Assembly: GCA_020850915.1 (NCBI GenBank)
Contig: JADZDV010000203.1
Location: 1 to 11,592, forward strand
Length of the DNA stretch: 11,592 nt
From: Chloroflexota bacterium
GTDB lineage: Bacteria; Chloroflexota; UBA6077; JADZDV01
Direction of reading: 5' to 3'
The notes under the pieces: generated by a model
Database searches by the model: none
What the model was told of the DNA's origin: nothing
What the model saw: the letters and a program-made list of their open reading frames with translations, nothing else
Part shown: piece by piece, positions 1 through 7,350 of the stretch
Position numbering within the stretch: the stretch's first letter is position 1
How the letters are laid out: each line of letters starts with the position of its first letter
Translations under genes and position numbers: made by a program

Positions 1-1
1 C

Positions 2-199
2 AATGTCGCGCTGGCCCGCGCTGACTGGGGCGCCGAGACGGTTGGTCAGCCCACCAAGATCAACGGCCTCTCCGTGACCGGCTGCTTCGTCTGGCGGGGC
101 GGTATCACCAGTCAGCGCTTTCATCTCCTCTGTCGCACTGGCGGAGCGTCGTGGCGTCCGGCGCGAGGTTCTGGCATACTTTTCCGAGAGCCCCCGTAG
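2..199 (+). CDS. Possible 3' end of an unrecognised protein (SnoaL/DUF4440-like at best)
   Basis: An open frame enters from the left edge and stops at a TAG at 197-199, ten bases inside the following tRNA. The first roughly 40 codons have strongly G/C-biased third positions, as in the genuine genes of this window. The visible peptide includes ALARADWGAET and then GCFVWRGGITSQRF. These resemble in general character the last strands of small NTF2/SnoaL-like or DUF4440 proteins, but that is a weak eye-level similarity only. After about position 125 the codon bias fades, and the reading passes through what looks like the tRNA promoter and into the tRNA. The true end may therefore be earlier (through a frameshift), or the frame may be fortuitous. 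No stop occurs in the other two plus frames between about 100 and 190. The function is not known. Confidence 0.3.
   Translation, partial: NVALARADWGAETVGQPTKINGLSVTGCFVWRGGITSQRFHLLCRTGGASWRPARGSGILFREPP
175..180 (+). promoter_or_regulatory. Possible -10 element of the tRNA-Arg gene
   Basis: CATACT lies nine bases before the first base of the tRNA and matches four or five positions of TATAAT-like hexamers, in a locally A/T-richer patch. A hexamer at about 152-157 (TGGCGT) sits at 17-base spacing but is a poor -35. The placement is sensible for a stable-RNA promoter. It is an inference from position and composition only. Confidence 0.35.
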
Positions 200-264
200 C
201 TCAGCGGATAGAGCACTGGCCTCCGGAGCCAGGGGCAGGCGTTCGAGTCGCCTCGGGGGTACCA
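190..264 (+). tRNA. tRNA-Arg, anticodon CCG
   Basis: A complete cloverleaf can be folded by hand. The acceptor stem is 190-196 with 254-260. The D stem is GCTC (199-202) with GAGC (211-214). The anticodon stem is CTGGC (216-220) with GCCAG (228-232) around loop CTCCGGA, giving anticodon CCG at 223-225, which reads the Arg codon CGG. A four-base variable loop follows. The T stem is AGGCG (237-241) with CGCCT (249-253) around loop TTCGAGT. The discriminator is A261, and CCA is encoded at 262-264. The first acceptor pair is G190-T260, a G-U wobble, which is a little unusual. CGG is frequent in GC-rich genomes, so a dedicated CCG isoacceptor makes sense here. The gene stands alone, with no second tRNA beside it. 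Confidence 0.95.
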
Positions 265-269
265 GTCCC

Positions 270-294
270 AGCCCGAGCCTATCTTCTCGGCTTT
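270..294 (+). terminator. Terminator-like hairpin after tRNA-Arg
   Basis: AGCC(C)GAG at 270-277 can pair with CTCGGCT at 286-292. This gives a seven-pair stem with one bulged C around the eight-base loop CCTATCTT, followed by a short T run (292-294) and then CG. The stem is GC-rich and sits directly after the CCA end, where a factor-independent terminator would be expected. The T tract is short, so termination may be partial, which would let transcription continue into the ABC transporter genes. Confidence 0.4.
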
Positions 295-329
295 CGTCAT
301 CTCCCGCCCTCCCGCGGCTGGACAGGTCG

Positions 330-2246
330 TTGACCCAGCAAGCCTACGTGCCAACCGACCCGCGCTTCTCCCGCCGCGCGCTCGTGCGGCATTCCCTCCG
401 TCCCTACGCACGACGGATCGTCCTAGGATTGACCTGCACCGTCGCGGCGGCAGGCTTTGCCCTCGCCTGGCCGATGGTCCTCCGGCTCGCGGTGGACAGC
501 CTCAGCCAGGATCCTACCGGCTCCGGTCTGTCCTGGCAGGCGGCTCAGATAGTCGGCCTGGCCGCCGCGGAGGCGTCGATGCGGTTCTCATCGCGCTGGC
601 TTATCATCGGTGTCTCGCGACGCATCGAGTGCGACCTGCGCGCTCGAATGTTCGACCATCTGCTCCGGCTGGACGCGCTCTACTACGGGCGGACGCGCAC
701 CGGCGACCTCATGGCGCGCGCCACCAGCGATCTCTCGGCCATTCGAGCAATGCTGGGTTTCGGCGTTCAGATGCTGGGCAGCACGGTGGTACTTCTCATC
801 GCGGCATTCATTCTGGTGTATCGCATCGATCCAGCCGTCACGTTGTGGGCTGGGCTGCTGCTGCCCGCCATGGCGATCGTCTTTGCCATCTTCCGGGGCC
901 GCCTGGAGATTCGCTCGCGGGCGGTGCAAGCGCACTTTTCAGCGCTCACGGCTCAGGCTGAGGAGAACCTCGCCGGCATCCGTGTCATCAAGAGCTATGC
1001 CCAGGAAACTGCCGAGATCGAGGCGTTCCGCGCGACGAGCGCCGTCTACCTGGATCGCAATGTCGAGCAGGTCCGCCTGTCCGGCGTTCTCTGGCCGTTG
1101 ATGGCGAGCATGTCCGGCCTGACACTCGCCGCGCTGCTGCTCGTCGGCGGCCGGGAGACGATCGAAGGCCGCATGACGATCGGACAGTACGTTCAGATCA
1201 ACGCCTACCTGGTCATGCTTACCTGGCCGATGATCGGCCTTGGCTGGGCGATGAACCTGGTGCAGCAGGGAGCGGCCTCCCTCCAGCGAGTGCTCGAGGT
1301 GTTGCGCTCCGAGCCAACGGTCGTCGACCCGGCACGTCGAGCTTCGGTGGAGTCGGTCGCGAGGACTGACCGCGAGACCCGAGGTCTCGGACCTCGCCAG
1401 GGCTCCGCGAACGGCGCCGAGCAGCGCGCCGCGGGGCAATCACGGGGCAGGATCGACTTCGAGAACGTCAGCCTCAACCTTACCGGGCGCTGGCAGTTGC
1501 GCGACTGCTCCTTCACCGTTCCGGCTGGCGCCCGCATCGGTATCGTAGGTCCGACGGGAAGCGGGAAGAGCCTCCTGGTCTCGCTGGTCCCCCGGTTGTT
1601 CGATCCGACCGGCGGCCGAGTGCTGGTGGATGGTCGCGACGTTCGAGCGTGGCCGCTGGACGCACTGCGACGGTCGATCGGCTTCGTACCGCAGGAGACG
1701 CTGCTGTTCTCTACGAGCCTGGCGCAGAACATTGCGCTCGGCGTGGACGAGACGACCGTTGACGCTCATCTCCAGCGGGTCGCCCAGGCTGCCCAGCTCT
1801 CCAAAGACCTGCCGCGGTGGCCCGATGGGATCGCGACCGTTGTGGGCGAGCGCGGCGTCACGCTCTCCGGCGGCCAGAAGCAGCGGACCGCCATCGCCCG
1901 AGCCCTGCTCCGCGACGCGCCGATCCTTATCCTGGACGATGCCCTCGCCAGCGTGGACGCGGAGACTGAGGATGCGATCCTCGGTGGTCTGAGACAGTTC
2001 ACGGCCGGTCGCACCTGCCTGATCGTCGCGCACCGCCTCTCCACCGTGCGGGGCTGTGACCTGATCCTCGTCCTGGAAGATGGCCGCGTCCTGGAGCGGG
2101 GGCGGCACGACGAGCTGCTCGCCGTCAACGGACTGTACGCCAGGGTCTACCGGCGCCAGCAGCTCTCGGCCGAGCTGGAGGATGGTCGGTTCGAACGCCT
2201 CGCTCCAGCCCGCGCCCAGACGAACGGAACGGTGCAGGACCGGTGA
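330..2246 (+). CDS. ABC exporter half-transporter, membrane plus ATPase domains (degenerate Walker B subunit)
   Basis: A 638-residue half-transporter of the type I exporter fold (ABC_membrane followed by ABC_tran), placed in the cytoplasmic membrane. Six hydrophobic segments lie at about 29-51, 70-90, 141-163, 168-188, 255-275 and 288-308. In the ATPase domain Walker A is GPTGSGKS at 407-414, the Q-loop Gln is Q455, the signature is a canonical LSGGQ at 512-516, Walker B ends at D536, and the switch His is H568. The residue after D536 is Asp537, where active exporters have Glu. This marks the non-catalytic partner of a heterodimer. An unusually long Arg/Gly/Ala/Ser-rich linker (about 335-372) separates the two domains. 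The start chosen is TTG at 330 behind a weak GGACAGG. GTG at 348 is an alternative. The last four bases overlap the next gene. The family is probably multidrug or lipid export (TM287/288, BmrCD, LmrCD type), but the substrate cannot be told from sequence. Confidence 0.93.
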   Translation: MTQQAYVPTDPRFSRRALVRHSLRPYARRIVLGLTCTVAAAGFALAWPMVLRLAVDSLSQDPTGSGLSWQAAQIVGLAAAEASMRFSSRWLIIGVSRRIECDLRARMFDHLLRLDALYYGRTRTGDLMARATSDLSAIRAMLGFGVQMLGSTVVLLIAAFILVYRIDPAVTLWAGLLLPAMAIVFAIFRGRLEIRSRAVQAHFSALTAQAEENLAGIRVIKSYAQETAEIEAFRATSAVYLDRNVEQVRLSGVLWPLMASMSGLTLAALLLVGGRETIEGRMTIGQYVQINAYLVMLTWPMIGLGWAMNLVQQGAASLQRVLEVLRSEPTVVDPARRASVESVARTDRETRGLGPRQGSANGAEQRAAGQSRGRIDFENVSLNLTGRWQLRDCSFTVPAGARIGIVGPTGSGKSLLVSLVPRLFDPTGGRVLVDGRDVRAWPLDALRRSIGFVPQETLLFSTSLAQNIALGVDETTVDAHLQRVAQAAQLSKDLPRWPDGIATVVGERGVTLSGGQKQRTAIARALLRDAPILILDDALASVDAETEDAILGGLRQFTAGRTCLIVAHRLSTVRGCDLILVLEDGRVLERGRHDELLAVNGLYARVYRRQQLSAELEDGRFERLAPARAQTNGTVQDR

Positions 2247-4060
2247 GCGTCTACGCGCCGGTTGAGGAAGAGCTGGGCAAGGTCTACGACCGGCGGTTGC
2301 TTGGCCGGCTGCTCCGCTACCTGGAGCCGTACCGTGGGATGCTGCTCCTGGCGGCGACCATGCTGATCGGCATCTCGCTGCTCGACCTGGCCGGGCCGGC
2401 GATCGTCAAGGCCGGCATCGACGGCCACATCGCCAGCGGCGATGTGGCCGGCCTGTACCAGCTCGTGGCGCTGTACGTCGTCGTGCTCGGAACAGCGTTC
2501 GCGCTGCGTTATGGCCAAACCATCGCCCTGAACCTGGCCGGCCAGCGCGCCATGCACGACCTGCGCGTCCAGATCTTCGAGCGGCTCGAACGGCAATCGC
2601 TTCAGTTCTTCGATCGGCGTCCTGTCGGTGCGCTGATCACTCGTCTCACGAACGATGTCGAAGCGCTGAACGAGTTCCTCACCGCCGGCCTGCTCTCCGT
2701 CGTCAGCGACCTTCTGACCCTGGTGGCCATCTCCATCGCCCTGGCGCTGCTGAACTGGCAGCTCGCGCTGCTGACGTTCTCGGTACTCATACCGTTGACC
2801 ATTGCAGTCAATCTGCTGCGCCAGGCCATGCGGGCGGCATTCCGCGAGATCCGCCTCCGGCTGAGCCGCCTGAACGCGCACCTGGCCGAGAGCATCACCG
2901 GCATGCAGGTGATCCAGCTCTTCAACAGCGAAGGCGATCGCCGTCGCTCGTTCCAGACCCTCAACGACAGCTATCTAGACGCCAACGTGCGCTCGATCTT
3001 CTATTTCTCGCTGTTCCACCCGGTCGTCTCGCTGCTGGGCTCTCTGGCTGTCGCGGGCGTCGTCTGGTACGGCGGTGGCCAGGTTGTCGCGGCGGCGCTG
3101 ACGATGGGCGGACTGGTCGCCTACCTGCAGTACGTCGATCGGTTCTTCGGGCCGATTCGAGACCTCGCCGAGAAGATCAACATCCTCCAGAGCGCGATCG
3201 CCGCGTCCGAGCGAATCTTCGACCTGATCGACACGGGGGTGACCGTCAGGGATCCGGCCACGCCGGTCGAGCCGCCCCCGTTCCAAGGCGAGGTCGTTTT
3301 CGACGACGTCTGGTTTGCCTACGAGCCGGACAACTGGGTTCTCAAGAACGTCTCGTTCACGGTCCGGCCGGGCGAGCGTGTGGCTCTGGTCGGAGCAACC
3401 GGCGCTGGCAAGACATCAGTCGTAAGTCTGTTGTCTCGGTTCTACGATGTTCAGCGCGGCAGCGTCCGCTTCGACGGGCTCGACGTCCGGCAGTGGCGGC
3501 AGAGCGACCTCCGCGCCCGCATCGCGGCGATCCCTCAGAACCCATTCCTGTTCGCGGGGACGATCAGTCGCAACATCCGGCTGCTCAACGACACAATCGG
3601 CGACGACCAGGTACAGCAGGCAGCCAACAGGGCTTCCGCGGATCGCTTCGTCGAGCGGCTCCCCGGCCGGTACGGCTGGGAGGTCCAGGAGCGCGGGGCC
3701 GGGTTGTCGGTCGGGGAGAAGCAGCTCCTGTCGTTCGCGCGCGCCATCGCGTGCAATCCTCGATCGATCCTCGTGCTTGATGAAGCAACGGCCAGCGTCG
3801 ATTCAGAGACTGAAGCACTCGTCCAGTCCGCCCTTGGGCACCTGATGGAGGGACGGACCTCGCTGGTGGTCGCGCACCGCCTCTCGACCATCCGCCGTGC
3901 CGATCGCATCCTGGTGTTCCATCACGGCAGCCTGGTCGAGGAGGGAACGCACAGCCAGCTCGTGGCACGGGACGGCTACTACGCGCACCTCGTCGCGTTG
4001 CAGGACGGCTCCATGCTACTCGACGACACGGAAACGCCCGCCGGGAATGTGCGACGATGA
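2243..4060 (+). CDS. ABC exporter half-transporter, membrane plus ATPase domains (catalytic Walker B subunit)
   Basis: A 605-residue partner of the preceding gene, starting at GTG within a GTGA overlap that implies translational coupling. The membrane domain has hydrophobic segments near 32-52, 70-90, 148-168, 171-191, 256-276 and 284-300. Its NBD-coupling region is QSLQFFDRRPVGALITRL. In the ATPase domain Walker A is GATGAGKT at 384-391, Walker B is ILVLDE with D513 and catalytic Glu514, and the switch His is H545. The signature is LSVGE (488-492) instead of LSGGQ. In a dimer, this degenerate signature would face the Walker A/B of the upstream protein (which has Asp537). The good Glu514 would face the upstream LSGGQ. 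That gives one consensus and one degenerate ATP site, as known for TM287/288-like exporters. The substrate is unknown. A peptidase gene follows after 16 untranslated bases. Confidence 0.94.
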   Translation: MSVYAPVEEELGKVYDRRLLGRLLRYLEPYRGMLLLAATMLIGISLLDLAGPAIVKAGIDGHIASGDVAGLYQLVALYVVVLGTAFALRYGQTIALNLAGQRAMHDLRVQIFERLERQSLQFFDRRPVGALITRLTNDVEALNEFLTAGLLSVVSDLLTLVAISIALALLNWQLALLTFSVLIPLTIAVNLLRQAMRAAFREIRLRLSRLNAHLAESITGMQVIQLFNSEGDRRRSFQTLNDSYLDANVRSIFYFSLFHPVVSLLGSLAVAGVVWYGGGQVVAAALTMGGLVAYLQYVDRFFGPIRDLAEKINILQSAIAASERIFDLIDTGVTVRDPATPVEPPPFQGEVVFDDVWFAYEPDNWVLKNVSFTVRPGERVALVGATGAGKTSVVSLLSRFYDVQRGSVRFDGLDVRQWRQSDLRARIAAIPQNPFLFAGTISRNIRLLNDTIGDDQVQQAANRASADRFVERLPGRYGWEVQERGAGLSVGEKQLLSFARAIACNPRSILVLDEATASVDSETEALVQSALGHLMEGRTSLVVAHRLSTIRRADRILVFHHGSLVEEGTHSQLVARDGYYAHLVALQDGSMLLDDTETPAGNVRR

Positions 4061-4065
4061 GAGCC

Positions 4066-4071
4066 AGGGAG
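4066..4071 (+). promoter_or_regulatory. Ribosome binding site AGGGAG that fixes the peptidase start
   Basis: AGGGAG lies five bases before ATG 4077, in the short gap after the ABC gene stop. The same frame is open further upstream (into the ABC gene), but the match and spacing of this site argue strongly for ATG 4077 over upstream codons. A second ATG at 4083 would be too far from it. Confidence 0.7.
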
Positions 4072-4076
4072 TCAGC

Positions 4077-5063
4077 ATGGCCATGAGGGACCTCCAGGAC
4101 GCGGGCGGCCTGACCGACGTCGCCGGCCTGAAGGTCGGACATCTCACGCACCCCGCTGCCGCCACCGGCTGCACCGTCGTCCTGGCGGAAGACGGCGCCA
4201 CCGCGGCGGTGGACGTCCGCGGCGCGGCCCCGGCGACCCGGGAGACAGATCTGCTGCGCGCGGACAATCTCGTCCAGCAGGCTCACGCCGTCGTCCTCAG
4301 CGGCGGCAGCGCCTTCGGACTGGATGCCGCGTCGGGCGTCATGCGCTATCTCGAGGAGCGCGGAATCGGCTATCGGGCGCGCAACGCCATCGTCCCGATT
4401 GTGCCCGGGGCGTCGCTCTTCGACCTCGGCATCGGCCAGGCGGCCACCCGGCCGACCGCCGACGACGGATACCGGGCCTGTCTGGCCGCCGACGCTGGAC
4501 CGATCGCCGAGGGAAGGGTCGGGGCCGGGACGGGTGCCACCGTCGGCAAGCTGTTCGGGATGCCCCGGTGCACCAAGGCCGGCATCGGCACCGCGAGTCT
4601 GAAGCTGTTGGACGGTTCGACCGTCGCGGCGCTGGTGGCGGTCAACGCGTTCGGGGATGTGGTGGACCCACGGACAGACAGCGTGGTGGCGGGAGCGCGC
4701 CTGCCCAATGGAAGCTTCGCGAACACGTCGGTCCAACTCCTGCAGGGCGTCAGGCTTCCGAACGCGGCCGGCAACACCGTCCTCGCCGTGGTCGCCTCTG
4801 ACGCCAGCCTCAGCCGCGTCGAGCTGCAGCGCATCGCCGTCATGGCGCATGATGGGCTCGGTCGAGTGATCAGACCCGCACACACGCCAGTGGATGGAGA
4901 CGCCGTCTTTGCGCTGTGCACCGGGCGGCACGCTGGCCAGACTGACCTGCTCACGCTCGGCGTCGCAGCGTCAGAAGTGCTGGTAGAGGCGGTCCTGCGA
5001 GCGGTCTGGCACGCCTCGAGCGTCGCTGGCGTTCCGTCGGCGCGGGAGCTGGCGGAGAGATAG
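4077..5063 (+). CDS. P1 family (S58, DmpA/NylC-like) N-terminal-nucleophile peptidase or amidase
   Basis: A 328-residue protein of the P1/DmpA family, whose members self-cleave into two chains and then act as aminopeptidases, beta-aminopeptidases, D-esterases or, in NylC, amide-oligomer hydrolases. Family hallmarks run in order: GLKVGH near the N-terminus, TGCTVVL, the DVRGAAPATRETDLL block, LSGGSAFGLDA with S78, and PIVPGASLFDLG. GAGTGATVGK follows with K158, then N190 in AVNAFGD, and finally AGNTVLAVVASDA. The last block is the expected self-cleavage site between N233 and T234, leaving Thr234 as nucleophile of a beta chain of about 95 residues. K158 and N190 are probably the equivalents of the catalytic Lys/Asn pair. 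No signal peptide is visible, so it is likely cytoplasmic. It begins 16 bases after the ABC exporter stop, suggesting co-transcription. The substrate is unknown. Confidence 0.92.
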   Translation: MAMRDLQDAGGLTDVAGLKVGHLTHPAAATGCTVVLAEDGATAAVDVRGAAPATRETDLLRADNLVQQAHAVVLSGGSAFGLDAASGVMRYLEERGIGYRARNAIVPIVPGASLFDLGIGQAATRPTADDGYRACLAADAGPIAEGRVGAGTGATVGKLFGMPRCTKAGIGTASLKLLDGSTVAALVAVNAFGDVVDPRTDSVVAGARLPNGSFANTSVQLLQGVRLPNAAGNTVLAVVASDASLSRVELQRIAVMAHDGLGRVIRPAHTPVDGDAVFALCTGRHAGQTDLLTLGVAASEVLVEAVLRAVWHASSVAGVPSARELAER

Positions 5064-5116
5064 CGAGCGGCCGGAGCACCATCAGGAGCGGAGGGGACTC
5101 ACGGAGGTCGGAGGCG

Positions 5117-5125
5117 TGCTAGACT
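5117..5125 (+). promoter_or_regulatory. Extended -10-like element before the Rel gene
   Basis: TGCTAGACT combines an upstream TG with TAGACT (5120-5125), a form that fits extended -10 promoters. No convincing -35 is seen 16-18 bases upstream (5096-5102 reads GACTCAC). Transcription would begin near 5131-5133, only four to six bases before ATG 5137, which would make a near-leaderless message. The alternative is that the transcript comes from upstream and uses the AGAAGAG at 5126-5132 as a weak ribosome binding site. Confidence 0.4.
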
Positions 5126-5136
5126 AGAAGAGCGCT

Positions 5137-7350
5137 ATGACCACCGCGCCCGCCCTGCAGTCACCCGACCGGCTGTTCACCGAGGTTGGGCGGTACCTAC
5201 CGCGTGCCGACCAGGAGCTCATCCAGCGCGCCTACGAATTCGCCCTGGAGAGCCACGAGGGGCAGTCGCGCCAGTCTGGTGAGCCCTACATCAACCATCC
5301 ACTCGCCGCGGCTGAGACACTGGCCGAGCTAAGAATGGATGCCGCGACCATCGCGGCAGGCTTGCTGCACGACGTCGTCGAAGACGTGGGGGTGCGGGTC
5401 GAGGAGCTCGAGGCGCGCTTTGGTCCTGACGTCGCCAAGCTGGTGGATGGCGTCACCAAGCTCTCCAAGATGCACTGGATGCAGCTCGAAGAGCTGGCGG
5501 GCCGCGAGAAACGGCGCGCCGATGACCAGGCAGTCTGGGCCGAGAACATTCGCAAGATGTTCCTCGCCATGGCGGACGACATCCGGGTAGTGCTCGTCAA
5601 GCTGGCCGACCGCCTCCACAACATGCGGACGCTGGACCACCTGCCCGAGCCCAAGCGGAAGCGGATCTCCGAGGAGACAATGGAGATCTACGCTCCGCTG
5701 GCCAGCCGCCTCGGGATCTGGGAACTGAAGTGGCAGCTCGAAGACCTCGCCTTCCGCCACCTCGAGCCGCGGATCTACCGCGAGATCGCGGCCAGGCTGC
5801 AAGGACGTCGGGCACAGCGCGAGCGCTTCGTCTCCCGCGTCGTCGCCGCGCTCCGCGAGGAGCTGGATCGGAACGGCATCAACGCGGAGATCACCGGCCG
5901 GCCGAAGCATATCTACAGCATCTACCGCAAGATGCAGCGTCGCAACGTGGAGATGGAGCAGCTCTACGATCTGCTAGCCGTTCGAGTTCTCGTGGAAAGC
6001 TCCGCCGAGTGCTACCAGGTGCTCGGCATCATCCACCAGCTCTGGCACCCGCTCCCTGGCCAGTTCGACGACTACATCGCGAGTCCGAAGCAGAGCCTCT
6101 ACCAGTCGCTCCACACGACCGTCCTGTCGCTGGACGCGACGCCGCTGGAGATTCAGATCCGGACGCACGAGATGCACCGTGTAGCCGAGTACGGCGTCGC
6201 GGCCCACTGGCGCTACAAGGAGGGCGGTCGCAACAACGGCAAATTCGACGCCAAGGTCGCCTGGCTACGCCAGCTCATGGACTGGCAAAAAGAGGTCGTC
6301 GGCGGAGCACAGGCCTTCGTGGACTCGCTGAAGACGGATCTCTTCCAGGACCAGGTGTATGTGTTCACGCCGCGCGGAGAGGTGAAGGAGCTACCCAACG
6401 GCGCGACGCCGCTGGACTTCGCCTACCGCGTGCACACCGAAGTCGGACACTGCTGCGTCGGCGCGAAGGTCAACGGTCGATTGGTCGCGCTGGACTACCG
6501 ACTGGCCAACGGGGACATCGTAGAGATCGTCACGGCCAAGGGCTCCAAGGGGCCCAGCCGCGACTGGCTCAACCCGAACCTCGGCTACATCCACACCGCG
6601 ACCGCTCGCGAGAAGATCCGCCAATGGTTCCGACGCCAGCAGCGGGACGAGAACATCATCCGTGGGCGTGAGCTGCTGGAGAAGGAACTGAAGCGACTCG
6701 GGCTGGAGAACGTCAAGCTCGAGTCTGTCGCGACAACGTTGAAATACGAGCGGTTGGACGACTTCCTGGCCGCGGTCGGCTACGGCGACGTGCACCCACA
6801 CCTGGTCGCGACCCGCATGCTGGCGGAGAGCCAGGTCGAGCAGCAAGCGCCGATCCCCACGGTTGCCCCGGCTCCCCAGCCGGTGCGGGGCATCCGCGTC
6901 CTGGGAGTGGGCGACCTGCTCACCCGACTGGCTCGCTGCTGCAACCCGGTCCCAGGTGACAGCATCATCGGTTACATCACTCGCGGCAAAGGCGTGACCG
7001 TCCACCGGTCCGATTGTGTGAGTATCGCCCGCGAAGACGAGCGCGACCGCCTGGTGTCGGTTGACTGGGGGCGGACGGAGCAGCAGGTGTTCCCGGTCAC
7101 CTGCCGCGTGGAGGCTTGGGACCGCGAGGGCCTCGTGAGGGACATCGCCGCCGTTGTCGCGGACGAGAAGGTCAGCATGAGCGCCGTCAGCGCGGTCGTC
7201 CACAAAGACCAGACGGCCACTGTCTGGTGCACCCTTGAGGTCACCGGTCTCGACAAGCTGAGCCGTATTCTGAACCGCATCGAGGGCATGCGGGACGTCT
7301 TCAACGTGGTCCGCGAGGTCGGTAAAGCCCCATCGCCAGCCAACAGTTGA
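5137..7350 (+). CDS. rel: Bifunctional-type (p)ppGpp synthetase/hydrolase, Rel/SpoT family
   Basis: A 737-residue long RSH protein that makes and degrades the alarmone (p)ppGpp in the stringent response. The hydrolase HD domain is intact by eye: R45, H54 (NHPL), H78-D79, E82-D83 (HDVVED) and D158 (KLADRLHNMR). The synthetase has GRPKHIYSIYRKM (254-266), D278 (YDLLAVR), YQSLHTT (322-328) and E338 (EIQIRT). A TGS domain spans about 405-465, a CC/zinc-finger domain has C601, C602, H623 and C627, and a C-terminal ACT domain spans about 652-729. The length is normal for the family. Oddly, residues 309-312 read QFDD, followed by SPKQS. Bifunctional enzymes usually have RFKD followed by PKPN, and the acidic form (ExDD) is typical of monofunctional RelA. 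The start ATG has only AGAAGAG before it and may be leaderless. The gene is probably monocistronic, ending against a convergent gene 28 bases away. Confidence 0.96.
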   Translation: MTTAPALQSPDRLFTEVGRYLPRADQELIQRAYEFALESHEGQSRQSGEPYINHPLAAAETLAELRMDAATIAAGLLHDVVEDVGVRVEELEARFGPDVAKLVDGVTKLSKMHWMQLEELAGREKRRADDQAVWAENIRKMFLAMADDIRVVLVKLADRLHNMRTLDHLPEPKRKRISEETMEIYAPLASRLGIWELKWQLEDLAFRHLEPRIYREIAARLQGRRAQRERFVSRVVAALREELDRNGINAEITGRPKHIYSIYRKMQRRNVEMEQLYDLLAVRVLVESSAECYQVLGIIHQLWHPLPGQFDDYIASPKQSLYQSLHTTVLSLDATPLEIQIRTHEMHRVAEYGVAAHWRYKEGGRNNGKFDAKVAWLRQLMDWQKEVVGGAQAFVDSLKTDLFQDQVYVFTPRGEVKELPNGATPLDFAYRVHTEVGHCCVGAKVNGRLVALDYRLANGDIVEIVTAKGSKGPSRDWLNPNLGYIHTATAREKIRQWFRRQQRDENIIRGRELLEKELKRLGLENVKLESVATTLKYERLDDFLAAVGYGDVHPHLVATRMLAESQVEQQAPIPTVAPAPQPVRGIRVLGVGDLLTRLARCCNPVPGDSIIGYITRGKGVTVHRSDCVSIAREDERDRLVSVDWGRTEQQVFPVTCRVEAWDREGLVRDIAAVVADEKVSMSAVSAVVHKDQTATVWCTLEVTGLDKLSRILNRIEGMRDVFNVVREVGKAPSPANS

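Noticed and set aside
122..411. Minus-strand open frames over the tRNA region and left edge
   Set aside because: They cross the tRNA and the start of the ABC gene, are Arg/Gly/Ala-rich, and show no domain.
3897..4076. Upstream extension of the peptidase frame into the ABC gene
   Set aside because: The extra residues are an out-of-frame reading of the ABC C-terminus. The AGGGAG site and family alignment place the start at 4077.
3585..4931. Long minus-strand open frame opposite the second ABC gene and the peptidase
   Set aside because: It is antisense to two well-recognised genes, has no recognisable domain, is rich in Arg, Gly, Ala and Pro, and is explained by the lack of A/T-rich stop codons in GC-rich DNA.
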